From Devosia sp. A16 (lineage in GTDB: Bacteria > Pseudomonadota > Alphaproteobacteria > Rhizobiales > Devosiaceae), in NCBI RefSeq assembly GCF_001402915.1, contig NZ_CP012945.1:4751501-4815500 (forward strand): 64,000 nt of DNA, in the 5' to 3' direction. Made by a program: the position numbers and the translations under genes. This document shows, piece after piece, positions 1 to 8,925 of this stretch. Positions within the stretch are counted from its first letter, which is position 1; every line of letters starts with the position of its first letter. The notes beneath the pieces were generated by a model. The model saw only the letters and a program-made list of their open reading frames with translations. It did not search any database and was not told the origin of the DNA.

Positions 1-1
1 G

Positions 2-247
2 GCGATCGGCTCCGGGATGTTCCTTTGGGTGCTGATGATCACCAGTGAGAGCAACCGTGCTTGGCCGGGAGACGTGTCGCTGGCGGACGGCTACGCTGAC
101 GCCGGCCTGCCCGCCCCCTCGCGGATCAGAACGCTCAAGCTCGCGACGATCGAGGCAAACGTAGCCGAACTGATCGGGTCCGTCGCGCCCGCCATCCTGC
201 AATCCGTTCGGGCGGAGCTCCGGGAAATCCTGGGCCTAGCCCCCTGA
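2..247 (+). CDS. MazF/PemK-family toxin, C-terminal part (cut by window edge)
   Basis: The reading frame is open from the first base of the window to a TGA at 245-247, so the N-terminus lies outside. The visible 82 or so residues read ITSESNRAWPGDVSLAD, then a stretch with LPAPSRIRTLKLATIE, and end in a helix that fits AELREILGL. This pattern (ITS...WPGDV...AGLPAPS..R..K.ATIE) is the C-terminal half of MazF/PemK-type endoribonuclease toxins as I know the family. The antitoxin, normally just upstream, cannot be seen. The gene overlaps by 12 bases the convergent small gene that follows. The family call rests on half a protein. Confidence 0.7.
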   Translation, partial: AIGSGMFLWVLMITSESNRAWPGDVSLADGYADAGLPAPSRIRTLKLATIEANVAELIGSVAPAILQSVRAELREILGLAP

Positions 248-499
248 GACGACACCGCCGCTGAACGCCACCGTGACGCCGCGCTTCTTGAAGTAGGACT
301 GCATCATCTTACGTCCCTGGCGGTTGTTCTGCGCAAGCTTGGCGGGATCGAACACCGCTTCCTTGGCGCCCTCCTTGGCCATCGCCGCCTTCAGCGCCGC
401 GATGTGAACATCGATGTCCGCATTGTTCTCGCGCAGCGAGGTGTAGATGTTGTCGATCGCTTCATTGAGGGTGAGGTCGCTCACAGGCTCGAACTCCAA
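236..499 (-). CDS. Small conserved-looking hypothetical protein (87 aa)
   Basis: An 87-residue acidic-to-basic soluble protein with no signal peptide or membrane segment. It contains a helical N-terminal half (TLNEAIDNIYTSLRENNADID) and a more basic C-terminal half rich in K/R/Q ending around QSYFKKRGVTVAFSGG. I do not recognise a family. Codon use looks like the neighbours and the ATG at 499 is the natural start. It converges on the toxin fragment and overlaps its last 12 bases. It could be a small regulatory or nucleoid-type protein, but nothing visible proves this. Confidence 0.5.
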   Translation of the reverse strand: MEFEPVSDLTLNEAIDNIYTSLRENNADIDVHIAALKAAMAKEGAKEAVFDPAKLAQNNRQGRKMMQSYFKKRGVTVAFSGGVVSGG

Positions 500-628
500 T
501 GGTGTCTGGCGAGGCTACTAGCCACTTTTTCCGTTGCGGCAAGCTGTTTCAGCAGGTCGTGGCGGCTTCCCGTTCGCCCGACCGGCCGTATAGCATGGGC
601 CGCAGTATCAGTTTCAACGGGTCTAACC

Positions 629-1871
629 TTGTCCGCAGCCGCTCCCTTCACCCTCGCCGACCGTCACGCCAGCGCCCAGCCGCGCGAACTCGCCTTCTAC
701 CGCGACCCCTATGCCTTCTATGACGCGGTGCACGCCGCTTCCCCCGCCTTCTTCTGGGACAACTACGATCACTGGTGCTTCGCTGGCTTCAAGGATGTGA
801 GCGCCCTGCTTCGCGACAAACGCTTCGGCCGGCAGATTCTCCACCTGATGAGCCGCGAGCAGCTCGGCATGGGACCGCCAAAGGCTCATACCGCCGCCTT
901 CGACCAGACCGAGAAATACACCCTGCTCAACCTCGAACCGCCGGCTCACACCCGGCTGCGGGCGCTGGTCAACCGGGCTTTCGTCTCGCGCAATGTCGAG
1001 CAGCTGCGGCCGCGCATCGAGCGGCTGGCGAACGAGCTGATCGACGGGTTCGAGCCCGACGGCCAGGTCGAGCTGCTGCGCGCCTTCGCCGCGCCGATCC
1101 CGGCCATCGTCATCGCCGAAATGATCGGCATGCCGCGCGACATGGCGATGCAGCTGGTCGACTGGTCCAACCGCATGGTCGCCATGTACATGTACGGCCG
1201 TCACCCACGAGACCGAGCTCGATGCCAACCAGGCCTCGATCGAGTTCATGGACTACGTGCGCGAGATGATCGCAGAGCGCCGCCGACAGCCCCGCGAAGA
1301 CCTGCTCACCCACATGCTGACCACCGAGGTCGATGGCGAGACGCTGACCGAGGACGAGGTGATCTCGACCACCATCCTGCTGCTCAATGCCGGCCACGAG
1401 GCCACGGTGCACACCACCGGCAACGGCGTAAAGGCGATCCTCGAAAGCGGCCTCGACCCCAAGGCCTTGTTCGCCGATGCCGACCAGACCGAAGCGACCG
1501 TCGAGGAGTGCATTCGCTTCGATGCGCCGCTCCACATGTTCACCCGCTATGCCCTGCAGGACGTGACGCTCGACAACGGCCTGAGCTTCAAACAGGGCGA
1601 GACCATCGGCCTGATGCTGGGCGCCGCTAACCGCGACCCCGCCCGCTTCGCCGAGGCCAACCGGTTCGACCCGTTCCGCCAGGACGGCGCCAATGTCAGC
1701 TTCGGCGCCGGCATCCACTTCTGCATCGGCGCGCCGTTGGCCCGCATCGAGTTGCAGGTGGCGATGAAGACACTGTTCGATCGGCTGCCTGGCCTGAAGC
1801 TCGCTACAGAGCCGCAGTACAAGAACATCTACCACTTCCATGGGTTGGAGCGGCTGGAGGTGGCGTGGTGA
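629..1871 (+). pseudogene. Cytochrome P450, interrupted by a single-base frameshift
   Basis: Two adjoining frames encode the two parts of one P450 (about 414 residues). The first runs from a probable TTG start at 629 (or upstream) to about 1200 and carries the N-terminal helices (AFYRDPYAFYDAVHAASP, NLEPPAHTRLRALVNRAF). The second carries the I-helix (LLNAGHEAT), the ExxR of the K-helix (EECIR), and the heme-thiolate loop FGAGIHFCIGAPLAR at its C-terminal end. The switch falls at about 1196-1200, where removing one C from ggccgtc restores a continuous frame through THETELDANQASIEFMDYV. All catalytic landmarks remain, so it is either a recent pseudogene or a sequencing error. The substrate is unknown, and no ferredoxin or reductase partner is adjacent. 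Confidence 0.85.
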
Positions 1872-2233
1872 GCGAGAAGACGCTGGACGACATCTGGTCG
1901 GAGATGCCGCAACGCCGACTTTTCGTCGGCGATTATTCCAAAGCTGGGCCGCCTAAGTACCGGGCTGTAAGCGTCGATACGTTGCTTAGCTTGGCGCCAT
2001 TCATCCTTATGGAGATAGATCCTGGCGAGGATGGCGAAGACGTCGAGGCCGTAACTTGGTGGCCGGGTGGGATGGTCAGTGCCGACCACCAGCGGGGCCC
2101 TCCAATGAGTCCGGAGCTGATGTTTCTTGAGGTGAAGCTCTTGACCGCGCTTAACGGAATGGAGCGCGTCGCGGTTACGATGGCGCCTGAGCTGGAATGG
2201 GACAGCACTTGGGCCGAGCTGGTCGCCGACTAA
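1868..2233 (+). CDS. Hypothetical protein (121 aa) overlapping the P450
   Basis: It begins at a GTG that overlaps the P450 stop by four bases (GTGA), a usual sign of translational coupling; a GTG three bases earlier is also possible. The product is acidic and soluble with motifs such as LFVGDYSKAGPPKYRAVS and EAVTWWPGGMVSADHQRGP. I do not recognise the family. It converges on nnrD, and the two stop regions overlap by four bases. It is probably real because it fills the gap exactly, but its function is not visible. Confidence 0.5.
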   Translation: MSEKTLDDIWSEMPQRRLFVGDYSKAGPPKYRAVSVDTLLSLAPFILMEIDPGEDGEDVEAVTWWPGGMVSADHQRGPPMSPELMFLEVKLLTALNGMERVAVTMAPELEWDSTWAELVAD

Positions 2234-3711
2234 GCGACCAGCTCCCTCAGCACATCCGGGATCAGCCCCGGCAGATCCTCGGCGATCAGCCCGGGGCCGC
2301 CCCAGAGGTTCGCCGCCTCACCATGGATCCACACGCCGGCCGAGGCCGCGTCGAACCCCTTCATGCCCTGCGCCAGCAACCCGGCGATGATGCCTGCCAG
2401 CACGTCCCCGGAGCCGGCTGTGCCCAGCGTCGGCGGTGCGTTGTCGTTGATCACCGCGTGCCCGTCCGGCGCCGCGACCACCGTGTCGCTGCCCTTCAGC
2501 ACCACGATGGCCCCTGAGCGCAGCGCCGCCGAGCGGGCTCGGTCGACCTTCGAGCCATCCACCTTGCCGAACAGTCGCTCGAACTCGCCCTCGTGCGGCG
2601 TTATCACCACCGGACGCTCCGGCTTGGCCTTGATCGCCGAGAACAGCGCCTCCGGGCTGTCCTTGAAGCTGGTGAGCGCATCAGCATCGAGCACCGTCGC
2701 CGCATCGCTTGCGAGCACCGCCAGCACATTCGTCTTGGTCGCCTCACCGAGGCCGGCGGCGGGCCCGATCACCACCGTGTTGATCCGATGGTCCTGCAGC
2801 AGCAGTTGCAGGCTCGCCGCGCCATCCACCGGCTTCAGCATGATCGCCGTTACGTGATTGGCCTGGATCAGCAGCGAGGAGTGGGCGCCGGCGAGCGTCA
2901 CCAGCCCTGCCCCGGTCCGCAAGGCCGCCGTCGCCGTCATCCGGCTGGCGCCGGTCTGCAGCGGCCCACCCGACATCACCACGCAGTGGCCGCGGGCGAA
3001 CTTGTGCCCTTCAGCGTCGAGCCTGGGCAGATGCCACAGGTCTGGGCTGTTGCGATTGAGCTTTGGCCGGATCTCGCCCAGCACGCTATCCGGGATGCCG
3101 ATCGCCGCCAGCACGACTTCGCCGCACCGCGCGCGGCCCGGCAGCAGCAAATGCCCGGCCTTCAGCCGGAAGAAGGTCACCGACACGTCTGCCTTGACGG
3201 CGACGCCGCGGATTTGCCCGCTCGCCCCGTCGATCCCCGAGGGCACATCGACCGCGACGATCGGCACCCGCAGCCCGTTCACAGCCTCGATCAGTTCGGC
3301 GAGGCCGTCTTCGATGTCACGATCGAGCCCGGCGCCGAGCAGCGCGTCGACCACCACCTTGGCGCCGCGCAGCCCGTCCGGCCGCGCCGCCTGGATCGGC
3401 CCGTTCCAGAGATCTGCGAAGAACGCCGCATCGCCCTTGAGCCGATCGCGCTCGCCGAATAGCCCCACCCGCACTTCGCGGCCGAGTTCCCTCAGCTTCT
3501 TGGCGGCGACGAACCCATCGCCGCCATTGTTGCCGGGACCACACAGGATCAGCACCTGCCCGTCCGGATAGCGCTCATGCACCAGCTCGGCGACGGCATT
3601 GCCGGCCGCCTCCATCAGCTTGAACGACTGGATGCCCGACGCCACCGCCAGCGCATCGGCGCGGGACATCTCGGCGGGGGTTAGGAGGACGTGAAGAGTC
3701 TTGTCTGACAT
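2230..3711 (-). CDS. nnrD: Bifunctional NAD(P)H-hydrate epimerase / ADP-dependent dehydratase
   Basis: The 493-residue protein joins an N-terminal YjeF_N epimerase domain (about residues 10-210; GPGNNGGDGFVAAKKL is its substrate loop) and a C-terminal ribokinase-like dehydratase (about 225-490; TLGTAGSGDVLAGIIAGLL carries the catalytic Asp). Together they repair hydrated, damaged NADH and NADPH. I place the start at the ATG at 3711 (MSDKTLHVLLTPAEMSRAD), preceded by a short purine stretch. The frame stays open further upstream only because it runs through a palindromic repeat. The fused layout is the usual bacterial form. It is likely a stand-alone housekeeping gene. Confidence 0.93.
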   Translation of the reverse strand: MSDKTLHVLLTPAEMSRADALAVASGIQSFKLMEAAGNAVAELVHERYPDGQVLILCGPGNNGGDGFVAAKKLRELGREVRVGLFGERDRLKGDAAFFADLWNGPIQAARPDGLRGAKVVVDALLGAGLDRDIEDGLAELIEAVNGLRVPIVAVDVPSGIDGASGQIRGVAVKADVSVTFFRLKAGHLLLPGRARCGEVVLAAIGIPDSVLGEIRPKLNRNSPDLWHLPRLDAEGHKFARGHCVVMSGGPLQTGASRMTATAALRTGAGLVTLAGAHSSLLIQANHVTAIMLKPVDGAASLQLLLQDHRINTVVIGPAAGLGEATKTNVLAVLASDAATVLDADALTSFKDSPEALFSAIKAKPERPVVITPHEGEFERLFGKVDGSKVDRARSAALRSGAIVVLKGSDTVVAAPDGHAVINDNAPPTLGTAGSGDVLAGIIAGLLAQGMKGFDAASAGVWIHGEAANLWGGPGLIAEDLPGLIPDVLRELVA

Positions 3712-3790
3712 GCCGAGCCGCCGCGCGTTTTTCCCGGCGTCATCAATACCGCACGATCGGGGTGACCACCACATCGCCCCATTCACGGAT

Positions 3791-3868
3791 GTCATCCCTG
3801 CGAAAGCAGGGATCCAACTCACAGCCCGCGCGAGCGGACGGATGGGTCCCTGCTTTCGCAGGGATGAC
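3791..3868. repeat. 78-bp palindromic intergenic repeat, copy 1
   Basis: The two ends are near-perfect inverted arms of about 25 bases (GTCATCCCTGCGAAAGCAGG on the left, its mirror on the right ending GGGATGAC), with about 28 bases between. Similar arms recur at 9939, 17220, 25534 and 36582. It lies between the divergent ends of nnrD and tig. Translated, it gives the familiar spurious peptide IPAFAGMT, which explains the false upstream extension of nnrD. Confidence 0.92.
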
Positions 3869-3904
3869 ATCGCGTTTGGTGCAGCAACAGCGATTTGACC
3901 AAAC

Positions 3905-3932
3905 AAAAAGGGCCGCCCCGAAGGGCGGCCCT
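3905..3932 (-). terminator. Rho-independent terminator of tig
   Basis: On the minus strand AGGGCCGCCC pairs with GGGCGGCCCT around a TTCG tetraloop and is followed by TTTTTG. It lies 24 bases beyond the tig stop codon. Confidence 0.88.
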
Positions 3933-3955
3933 GAACTTGTGATCGCAGCACCAAC

Positions 3956-5335
3956 TTAGTGGTGGTGCTCCTCCGGAACCTCGTCCTCGTCCGCGGCGAT
4001 GATCTTGGCCAGCTCGGCGCGGGTCATCGGCTTGTCGGTCTTCTTGGCGAGCTCGGTGACGAAATCCACCACCTTGTTCTCGAACACCGGAGCGCGGAGG
4101 CCGGCAAGGGCCTGCGGGTTCTTGCGGTAATAGTCGTAGACCTGCTGCTCCTGGCCGGGGAAGCGGCGCACTTCGGCGATCAGCGCCTGCTGGTGCTCTT
4201 CCTCGGTCACCTCGACTTTGTTCTGGTTGCCGATCTCGGCGACCACCAGGCCCAGGCGCACGCGGCGCTCGGCGATCTTCTGGTACTGCTCCTTGGCCGC
4301 TTCCTCGGTCGTGCCCTCGTCTTCGAAGGACCGGCCGTGGTGCTCGACTTCGTGCACGACGCGCTGCCAGATGGTGTTGAACTCGGCTTCCACCAGCTGC
4401 TCGGGAACGGCGAACTTGTGGCCTTCGTCGAGCTGGTCCAGAATCTGCCGCTTGATCGCCTGGCGGCTCATGGAGTCGAGCGCCGCCTTCATCTGCTCCT
4501 TCACCGCGTCACGAAGCGCTGCGACGTTCTCGAGGCCGAGAGTCTTGGCGAAGTCATCGTTGAGCTCGCCGGCCTTCGGGCCGTCGATGTGGAGGATGGT
4601 GACTTCGAAGTCGGCCTTCTTACCGGCCAGTTCGTCCTGCGCGTAATCCTTGGGGAACGTGACCTTGACGGTCTTGGTCTCGTTCTTCTTCATGCCCACG
4701 AGCTGCTCTTCGAAGCCCGGGATGAACTCGCCCGAACCGACGGTCAGGTGCGCATGGTCGGCCGAGCCGCCGGCAAAGGCCTCGCCCTTGATCGTGCCCT
4801 TGAAGCTCAGGCCTAGACGGTCGCCATTCTCGACGACGCCGTCCTCGCCCTTTTCCTCGTAGCCGCGCTGCTGCGCGAAGACGCGCTGCACTTCGGTGTC
4901 CACGTCCTTCTCGTCGAGCTCGACCACCGGCTTGTCGACCGCGAGGGTCTTGAAGTCCATCAGGGTAACCGGTGGCAGCACTTCGTAGCTGACCTCGAAG
5001 TTGAGATCGGCTTCGCCGTCCAGCACCTGGTTGATCACGCCCTGGTCTTCAGGCAGGTCGACCTTCGGCTGCGTCGCGGCGCGCTCGGAACGGTCGTCGA
5101 GGGTCTTGGAGACGGTCGAGTTGATCGCGTCGGACAGCACTTCCGACATGGCGGAGCGGCCGTAGACCTTCTTCAGGTGCGCGGCCGGCACCTTGCCCGG
5201 ACGGAAACCCTTGATGTTCGCGGTGGCCTTGAGCTCATCGAGCCGCGCATCCAGCCGATCACTGAGATCCTTCTTGGGGATGACCAGGGAGAGTTTGCGC
5301 TTGAGGCCCTCGTTGAGGGTTTCTGTGACCTGCAT
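3956..5335 (-). CDS. tig: Trigger factor, ribosome-bound folding chaperone and prolyl isomerase
   Basis: The 459-residue product has the expected three parts: an N-terminal ribosome-binding domain with signature GFRPGKVP at residues 43-50, an FKBP-type prolyl isomerase domain (about 150-240, including DRLGLSFKGTIKG and FIPGFEEQLVGMKK), and a long helical C-terminal chaperone domain. It ends in an acidic tail with three histidines. The start is the ATG at 5335 (MQVTETLNEGLKRKLSL), which matches the family N-terminus; an upstream extension in the same frame does not. It binds near the exit tunnel to meet nascent chains. tRNA-Leu lies 55 bases upstream on the same strand, so the two may share a transcript. 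Confidence 0.97.
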   Translation of the reverse strand: MQVTETLNEGLKRKLSLVIPKKDLSDRLDARLDELKATANIKGFRPGKVPAAHLKKVYGRSAMSEVLSDAINSTVSKTLDDRSERAATQPKVDLPEDQGVINQVLDGEADLNFEVSYEVLPPVTLMDFKTLAVDKPVVELDEKDVDTEVQRVFAQQRGYEEKGEDGVVENGDRLGLSFKGTIKGEAFAGGSADHAHLTVGSGEFIPGFEEQLVGMKKNETKTVKVTFPKDYAQDELAGKKADFEVTILHIDGPKAGELNDDFAKTLGLENVAALRDAVKEQMKAALDSMSRQAIKRQILDQLDEGHKFAVPEQLVEAEFNTIWQRVVHEVEHHGRSFEDEGTTEEAAKEQYQKIAERRVRLGLVVAEIGNQNKVEVTEEEHQQALIAEVRRFPGQEQQVYDYYRKNPQALAGLRAPVFENKVVDFVTELAKKTDKPMTRAELAKIIAADEDEVPEEHHH

Positions 5336-5390
5336 TGGGGTATCCCGTTGTCTCTTCAAAACTCGTTTGGCCGGGGGTTCTGGCAAGCTC

Positions 5391-5475
5391 TGGTGCGGGT
5401 GAGAGGGCTCGAACCTCCACGCCTTGCGGCGCTGGAACCTAAATCCAGTGCGTCTACCAGTTCCGCCACACCCGC
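5391..5475 (-). tRNA. tRNA-Leu (anticodon UAG), 85 nt including encoded CCA
   Basis: On the minus strand the acceptor stem GCGGGTG pairs with CACCCGC, followed by A and CCA. The anticodon arm is CTGGA TTTAGGT TCCAG, giving anticodon TAG. A long variable arm (GCCGC AAG GCG-like) marks a class II tRNA, and the T-arm is GGAGG TTCGAGC CCTCT. All stems pair. Confidence 0.96.
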
Positions 5476-5672
5476 AAGGTGCCCCGTCGGCCGGGTCGCG
5501 TGCATATATGTGAAGAATTGGGGAAGGTCAAAGGGAGAGGTTGAGGCCTCGCGAGTGGGCTCCGGCTACGGCCGCTCATCGGGAGGCGGCACGGCCCGCC
5601 CTAATGGTTTCCGTCTTCCCTCGTGATCGATGCGCTCGGTTACGAAATAGACATAGCCGGCGACAGCCCCTG

Positions 5673-6032
5673 CTACGGCACATATGCATGCGGGCCACGG
5701 CGAAACCCCATGGTGCTGCCCGACACAACGCCGACGGCGATGGCCAGCGGATAATAGAGCGCCGCTCCTGCAGCGCCGAAACTGATGGCGTAGCCCCAGG
5801 AGCGCAGCCTGAAGCGATTGCCAAGCCCAATCCCGAGCAGGACCACAGGCAGAAACAACAGCATGGCCGGCACAAGGCCGACCATAACGCCGGAGAATGC
5901 AAACACCGGAATGGCGAACCCGCCACATCCGAACGCAATCGCCAGAGCCGACGCCACCACCACGCATCCGGCAGCGACGGACAGCAGGTATCCGGCCAAA
6001 GAAAAGGAGTTCGTCGGTTGCGCCGCCATCAT
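5673..6032 (-). CDS. Small membrane protein (119 aa), possibly frameshifted at its C-terminus
   Basis: The ATG at 6032 (MMAAQPTNSFSLAGYLLSVA) opens a protein with three or four hydrophobic segments, e.g. VVVASALAIAFGCGGFAIPV, a second around VPAMLLFLPVVLLGIG, and a third around AALYYPLAIAVGVVSG. It ends at 5673 with a polar tail. In the neighbouring frame the downstream bases read ICAVAGAVAGYVYFVTERID and a charged tail to 5566, which looks like the natural last helix of the same protein. A one-base shift near 5685-5720 would join them. I do not recognise the family. It diverges from glnB. Confidence 0.5.
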   Translation of the reverse strand: MMAAQPTNSFSLAGYLLSVAAGCVVVASALAIAFGCGGFAIPVFAFSGVMVGLVPAMLLFLPVVLLGIGLGNRFRLRSWGYAISFGAAGAALYYPLAIAVGVVSGSTMGFRRGPHAYVP

Positions 6033-6104
6033 TCTCGGTGCCTTGTGACGATGGCACCCTAACGCAGTTTCATCCCCGTCAACAACGAGCCCGGCTCGCT
6101 TCGC

Positions 6105-6127
6105 ATTTGCCCACTTTCGCTGCAAAT
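6105..6127. promoter_or_regulatory. NtrC-type enhancer site 1
   Basis: ATTTGC and its exact complement GCAAAT frame 11 bases, which gives TGC-N11-GCA, the spacing of NtrC binding sites. It is about 185 bases upstream of the -24/-12 promoter of glnB. Confidence 0.6.
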
Positions 6128-6189
6128 CGATCTTTGCCACTGTCGGTTTGTTCGTTTCGGATCGTCGAAGTGAACAAATCGGAAGCATC

Positions 6190-6208
6190 GTGCTCACTCT
6201 TTGAGCAC
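6190..6208. promoter_or_regulatory. NtrC-type enhancer site 2
   Basis: GTGCTCA and TGAGCAC form perfect 7-base arms with 5 bases between, again TGC-N11-GCA. Its centre is 83 bases from that of site 1, about eight helical turns, and about 100 bases upstream of the -24 element. Confidence 0.7.
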
Positions 6209-6293
6209 ACGCCTTCCGCCAAGCCTGTAGCGGCGGATCAAATGTTCGCCCTAGGCGCTTATTTTAGCAAGGTTTTCCCCGGCATTGCTGAGC

Positions 6294-6310
6294 TGGCACG
6301 GACCCTGCAT
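6294..6310 (+). promoter_or_regulatory. Sigma-54 (-24/-12) promoter of glnB-glnA
   Basis: TGGCACG-GACC-CTGCAT fits the sigma-54 consensus TGGCACG-N4-TTGCAT with one mismatch, and keeps the invariant GG-N10-GC. Transcription would start near 6321, about 30 bases before the glnB ATG. Confidence 0.85.
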
Positions 6311-6351
6311 ACACCCGAGCGGCACCCGACCGGTGCCTGTTGGAGGCCTGA

Positions 6352-6690
<339 letters not shown>

Positions 6691-6753
6691 GGGGCACCTC
6701 TTCGCGCGTCTACCTGCCCTAGCATCAACTCCAGACTTACACAGGGGAACCTA

Positions 6754-8163
6754 ATGACCACTGGAAGCGACATCCTCAAGAAGATCAAAGACGAGGACAT
6801 CAAGTACGTCGACCTCCGCTTCACCGACCCGCGCGGCAAGCTGCAGCACGTCACCATGGATGTGACGGTCGTCGATGAGGATCTCTTTGAGGAAGGGACC
6901 ATGTTCGACGGTTCCTCGATCGCTGGCTGGAAGGCCATCAACGAGTCCGACATGGTGCTGATGCCCGATCCGAACTCGGCCTATATCGACCCGTTCTTCG
7001 GCGCCCCGACCCTCGCCATCAACTGCGACATTCTCGAGCCGCTGACCTACCAGCCGTATAACCGCGACCCGCGCACCACGGCCAAGAAGGCCGAGGCTTA
7101 TGTCAAGGAACTCGGCATCGGCGACACCGTGGTGTTCGGCCCCGAGCCCGAATTCTTCATCTTCGACGACGTCCGCTACTCGAACACCACCTACAAGGTG
7201 GGCTTCTCGGTCGATCATTCGGAACTGCCGTCCAACAACGACACCGAGTACGAGTCCGGCAATACCGGCCACCACATCGGGCTCAAGAAGGGCTACTTCC
7301 CGGTTCCGCCGCTCGACAGCGCGCAGGACATGCGCGGCGAAATGCTGGCTGCCATGGCCTCGATGGGCGTCACCGTCGAAAAGCACCACCACGAAGTGGC
7401 TTCGGCCCAGCATGAACTGGGCATCAAGTTTGCCCCGATCATCAAGTCGGCCGACGACGTGCAGATCTACAAGTACGTGATCCAGCAGGTCGCCCAGGCC
7501 TACGGCAAGACCGTGACCTTCATGCCCAAGCCGGTTTACGGCGACAACGGCTCGGGCATGCACTGCCACCAGTCGATCTGGAAGGACGGCAAGCCGCTCT
7601 TCGCCGGTGACCAGTATGCCGGCCTGTCGATGGAAGCGCTCTACTACATCGGCGGCGTGATCAAGCACGCCAAGGCGATCAACGCTTTCACCAACCCGAC
7701 CACCAACAGCTACAAGCGCCTGGTGCCGGGCTTCGAAGCTCCGGTGCTGCTCGCCTATTCGGCGCGCAACCGCTCGGCGTCGTGCCGCATTCCCTTCGGC
7801 CAGTCGCCGAAGTCGAAGCGCGTCGAAGTCCGCTTCCCCGATCCGCTGGCCAACCCCTATCTCGGCTTTGCCGCGCTGCTGATGGCCGGCCTCGACGGCA
7901 TCAAAAACAAGATTCACCCGGGCGACCCGATGGACAAGGATCTGTACGAACTGCCCAAGGAGGAGCTCAAGCAGATCCCGACCGTTTGCGGCTCGCTGCG
8001 CGAAGCCCTCGAGTCCCTCGACAAGGATCGCGACTTCCTCAAGGCCGGCGGCGTGTTCGATGACGACCAGATCGATAGCTACATCGAGCTGAAGATGACC
8101 GAAGTCATCAAGTTCGAGCACACCCCGCACCCGGTCGAGTACGAGATGTACTACTCCGCCTAA
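6754..8163 (+). CDS. glnA: Glutamine synthetase type I
   Basis: The 469-residue enzyme condenses ammonia and glutamate with ATP. Visible landmarks are the N-terminal beta-grasp ([16 protein letters not shown]), [18 protein letters not shown], the metal-binding [15 protein letters not shown], the ammonia/glutamate site around [39 protein letters not shown], and the adenylylation tyrosine at residue 398 in KDLYELP. The length and the tyrosine are those of GSI-beta enzymes controlled by GlnE. It lies 63 bases after glnB and is followed by a strong terminator. Confidence 0.98.
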   Translation: MTTGSDILKKIKDEDIKYVDLRFTDPRGKLQHVTMDVTVVDEDLFEEGTMFDGSSIAGWKAINESDMVLMPDPNSAYIDPFFGAPTLAINCDILEPLTYQPYNRDPRTTAKKAEAYVKELGIGDTVVFGPEPEFFIFDDVRYSNTTYKVGFSVDHSELPSNNDTEYESGNTGHHIGLKKGYFPVPPLDSAQDMRGEMLAAMASMGVTVEKHHHEVASAQHELGIKFAPIIKSADDVQIYKYVIQQVAQAYGKTVTFMPKPVYGDNGSGMHCHQSIWKDGKPLFAGDQYAGLSMEALYYIGGVIKHAKAINAFTNPTTNSYKRLVPGFEAPVLLAYSARNRSASCRIPFGQSPKSKRVEVRFPDPLANPYLGFAALLMAGLDGIKNKIHPGDPMDKDLYELPKEELKQIPTVCGSLREALESLDKDRDFLKAGGVFDDDQIDSYIELKMTEVIKFEHTPHPVEYEMYYSA

Positions 8164-8187
8164 GCGCCGAACGATCGACTAGATATG

Positions 8188-8219
8188 GAAGGGCCCGGCA
8201 ACGGGCCCTTCTGCTTTTC
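8188..8219 (+). terminator. Rho-independent terminator of glnBA
   Basis: GAAGGGCCCG and CGGGCCCTTC form a perfect 10-bp stem around GCAA, followed by TGCTTTT. It lies 24 bases after the glnA stop. Confidence 0.9.
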
Positions 8220-8301
8220 AGTGGACAGTCAAGTCGCCGCGCGGAACACTTCTCCCCATGAACCGGAAAATCCTGCGCGTCGCCCGCCTGAGCAACCTCT
8301 G

Positions 8302-8925
8302 ATGACGGGTCGCTGGCGCGAGACATCACCCGCCGAGCTTGCCGGCTGGCTCGCCGACGCCGAGGTACCCTGGGGGATTGCCGGCGGCTGGGCGCTCGAC
8401 CTGTGGCAGGGGGAGATCAGTCGCCCGCATTCCGATATCGAGATCAGCTGCCTTCTTGCCGACCTGCCAGCCCTGCTCCCGCTCCTGGCCGGCTTCGAGA
8501 TCGCCGTCGCGCGCGACAAGCAGCTGACGCCCTACCTGTTGGGAACCGCCCTTCCTGTCTCTCCGTTCAGCCTCTGGCTTCGACGCCAGGGCGAGATGTT
8601 GTGGGATTTCGAGATCGTGGCGGAGGCGCAGTCGGACGGGCAATGGGTCTATCGACGGGAACCATCGGTGCGGAAGCCGCTGGATCTGGTGTTCAGGCGC
8701 ACCCCGTCGGGCTGGCCGATCATCGCACCGGAGATCCAGCTGCTCTACAAATGCAAGCAGCCGCGCGACAAGGATCTGCTCGACCTCTCGCGCTACGTAC
8801 CGCGCCTTGACGAGCCGGCGCGGCTCTGGCTCCGTTCGGCGATAGCGGCGGCGCATCCGGAATCTCTGCCGACATTTTTCGATATTGAGGCGCCTGGCGC
8901 CCGCAAGGATGGTACTCTCCAATGA
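8302..8925 (+). CDS. Nucleotidyltransferase-fold protein, aminoglycoside adenylyltransferase-like
   Basis: I take the ATG at 8302 (MTGRWRETSPAELAGWLA) as the start, giving 207 residues; the frame is open earlier but runs back into the glnA terminator. The core WGIAGGWALDLW followed by RPHSDIEIS matches the pattern GGWALDLW...R.H.DID of LinB/AadB-type nucleotidyltransferases. The second carboxylate is Glu rather than Asp. A later stretch, PLDLVFRRTPSGWPIIAPEI, leads to LLYKCKQPRDKDLLDL, typical of the family. Resistance should not be assumed, since most chromosomal members have unknown substrates. The stop overlaps the next start (ATGA), so the two are coupled. Confidence 0.72.
   Translation: MTGRWRETSPAELAGWLADAEVPWGIAGGWALDLWQGEISRPHSDIEISCLLADLPALLPLLAGFEIAVARDKQLTPYLLGTALPVSPFSLWLRRQGEMLWDFEIVAEAQSDGQWVYRREPSVRKPLDLVFRRTPSGWPIIAPEIQLLYKCKQPRDKDLLDLSRYVPRLDEPARLWLRSAIAAAHPESLPTFFDIEAPGARKDGTLQ

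Noticed and set aside
404-1630. The 408-codon frame as an intact gene
   Set aside because: Only its middle part is P450. The C-terminal part after about 1200 is out of frame with the P450 and has shadow composition, and the N-terminal part is antisense to another gene.
3712-3954. The upstream extension of nnrD
   Set aside because: The added residues come from translation of the palindromic repeat (SLRKQGP...IPAFAGMT) and from non-coding DNA.
8302-8925. Calling the nucleotidyltransferase-like gene an antibiotic-resistance gene
   Set aside because: Only the nucleotidyltransferase fold is visible. The active-site second Asp is replaced by Glu and the gene sits in a chromosomal context.
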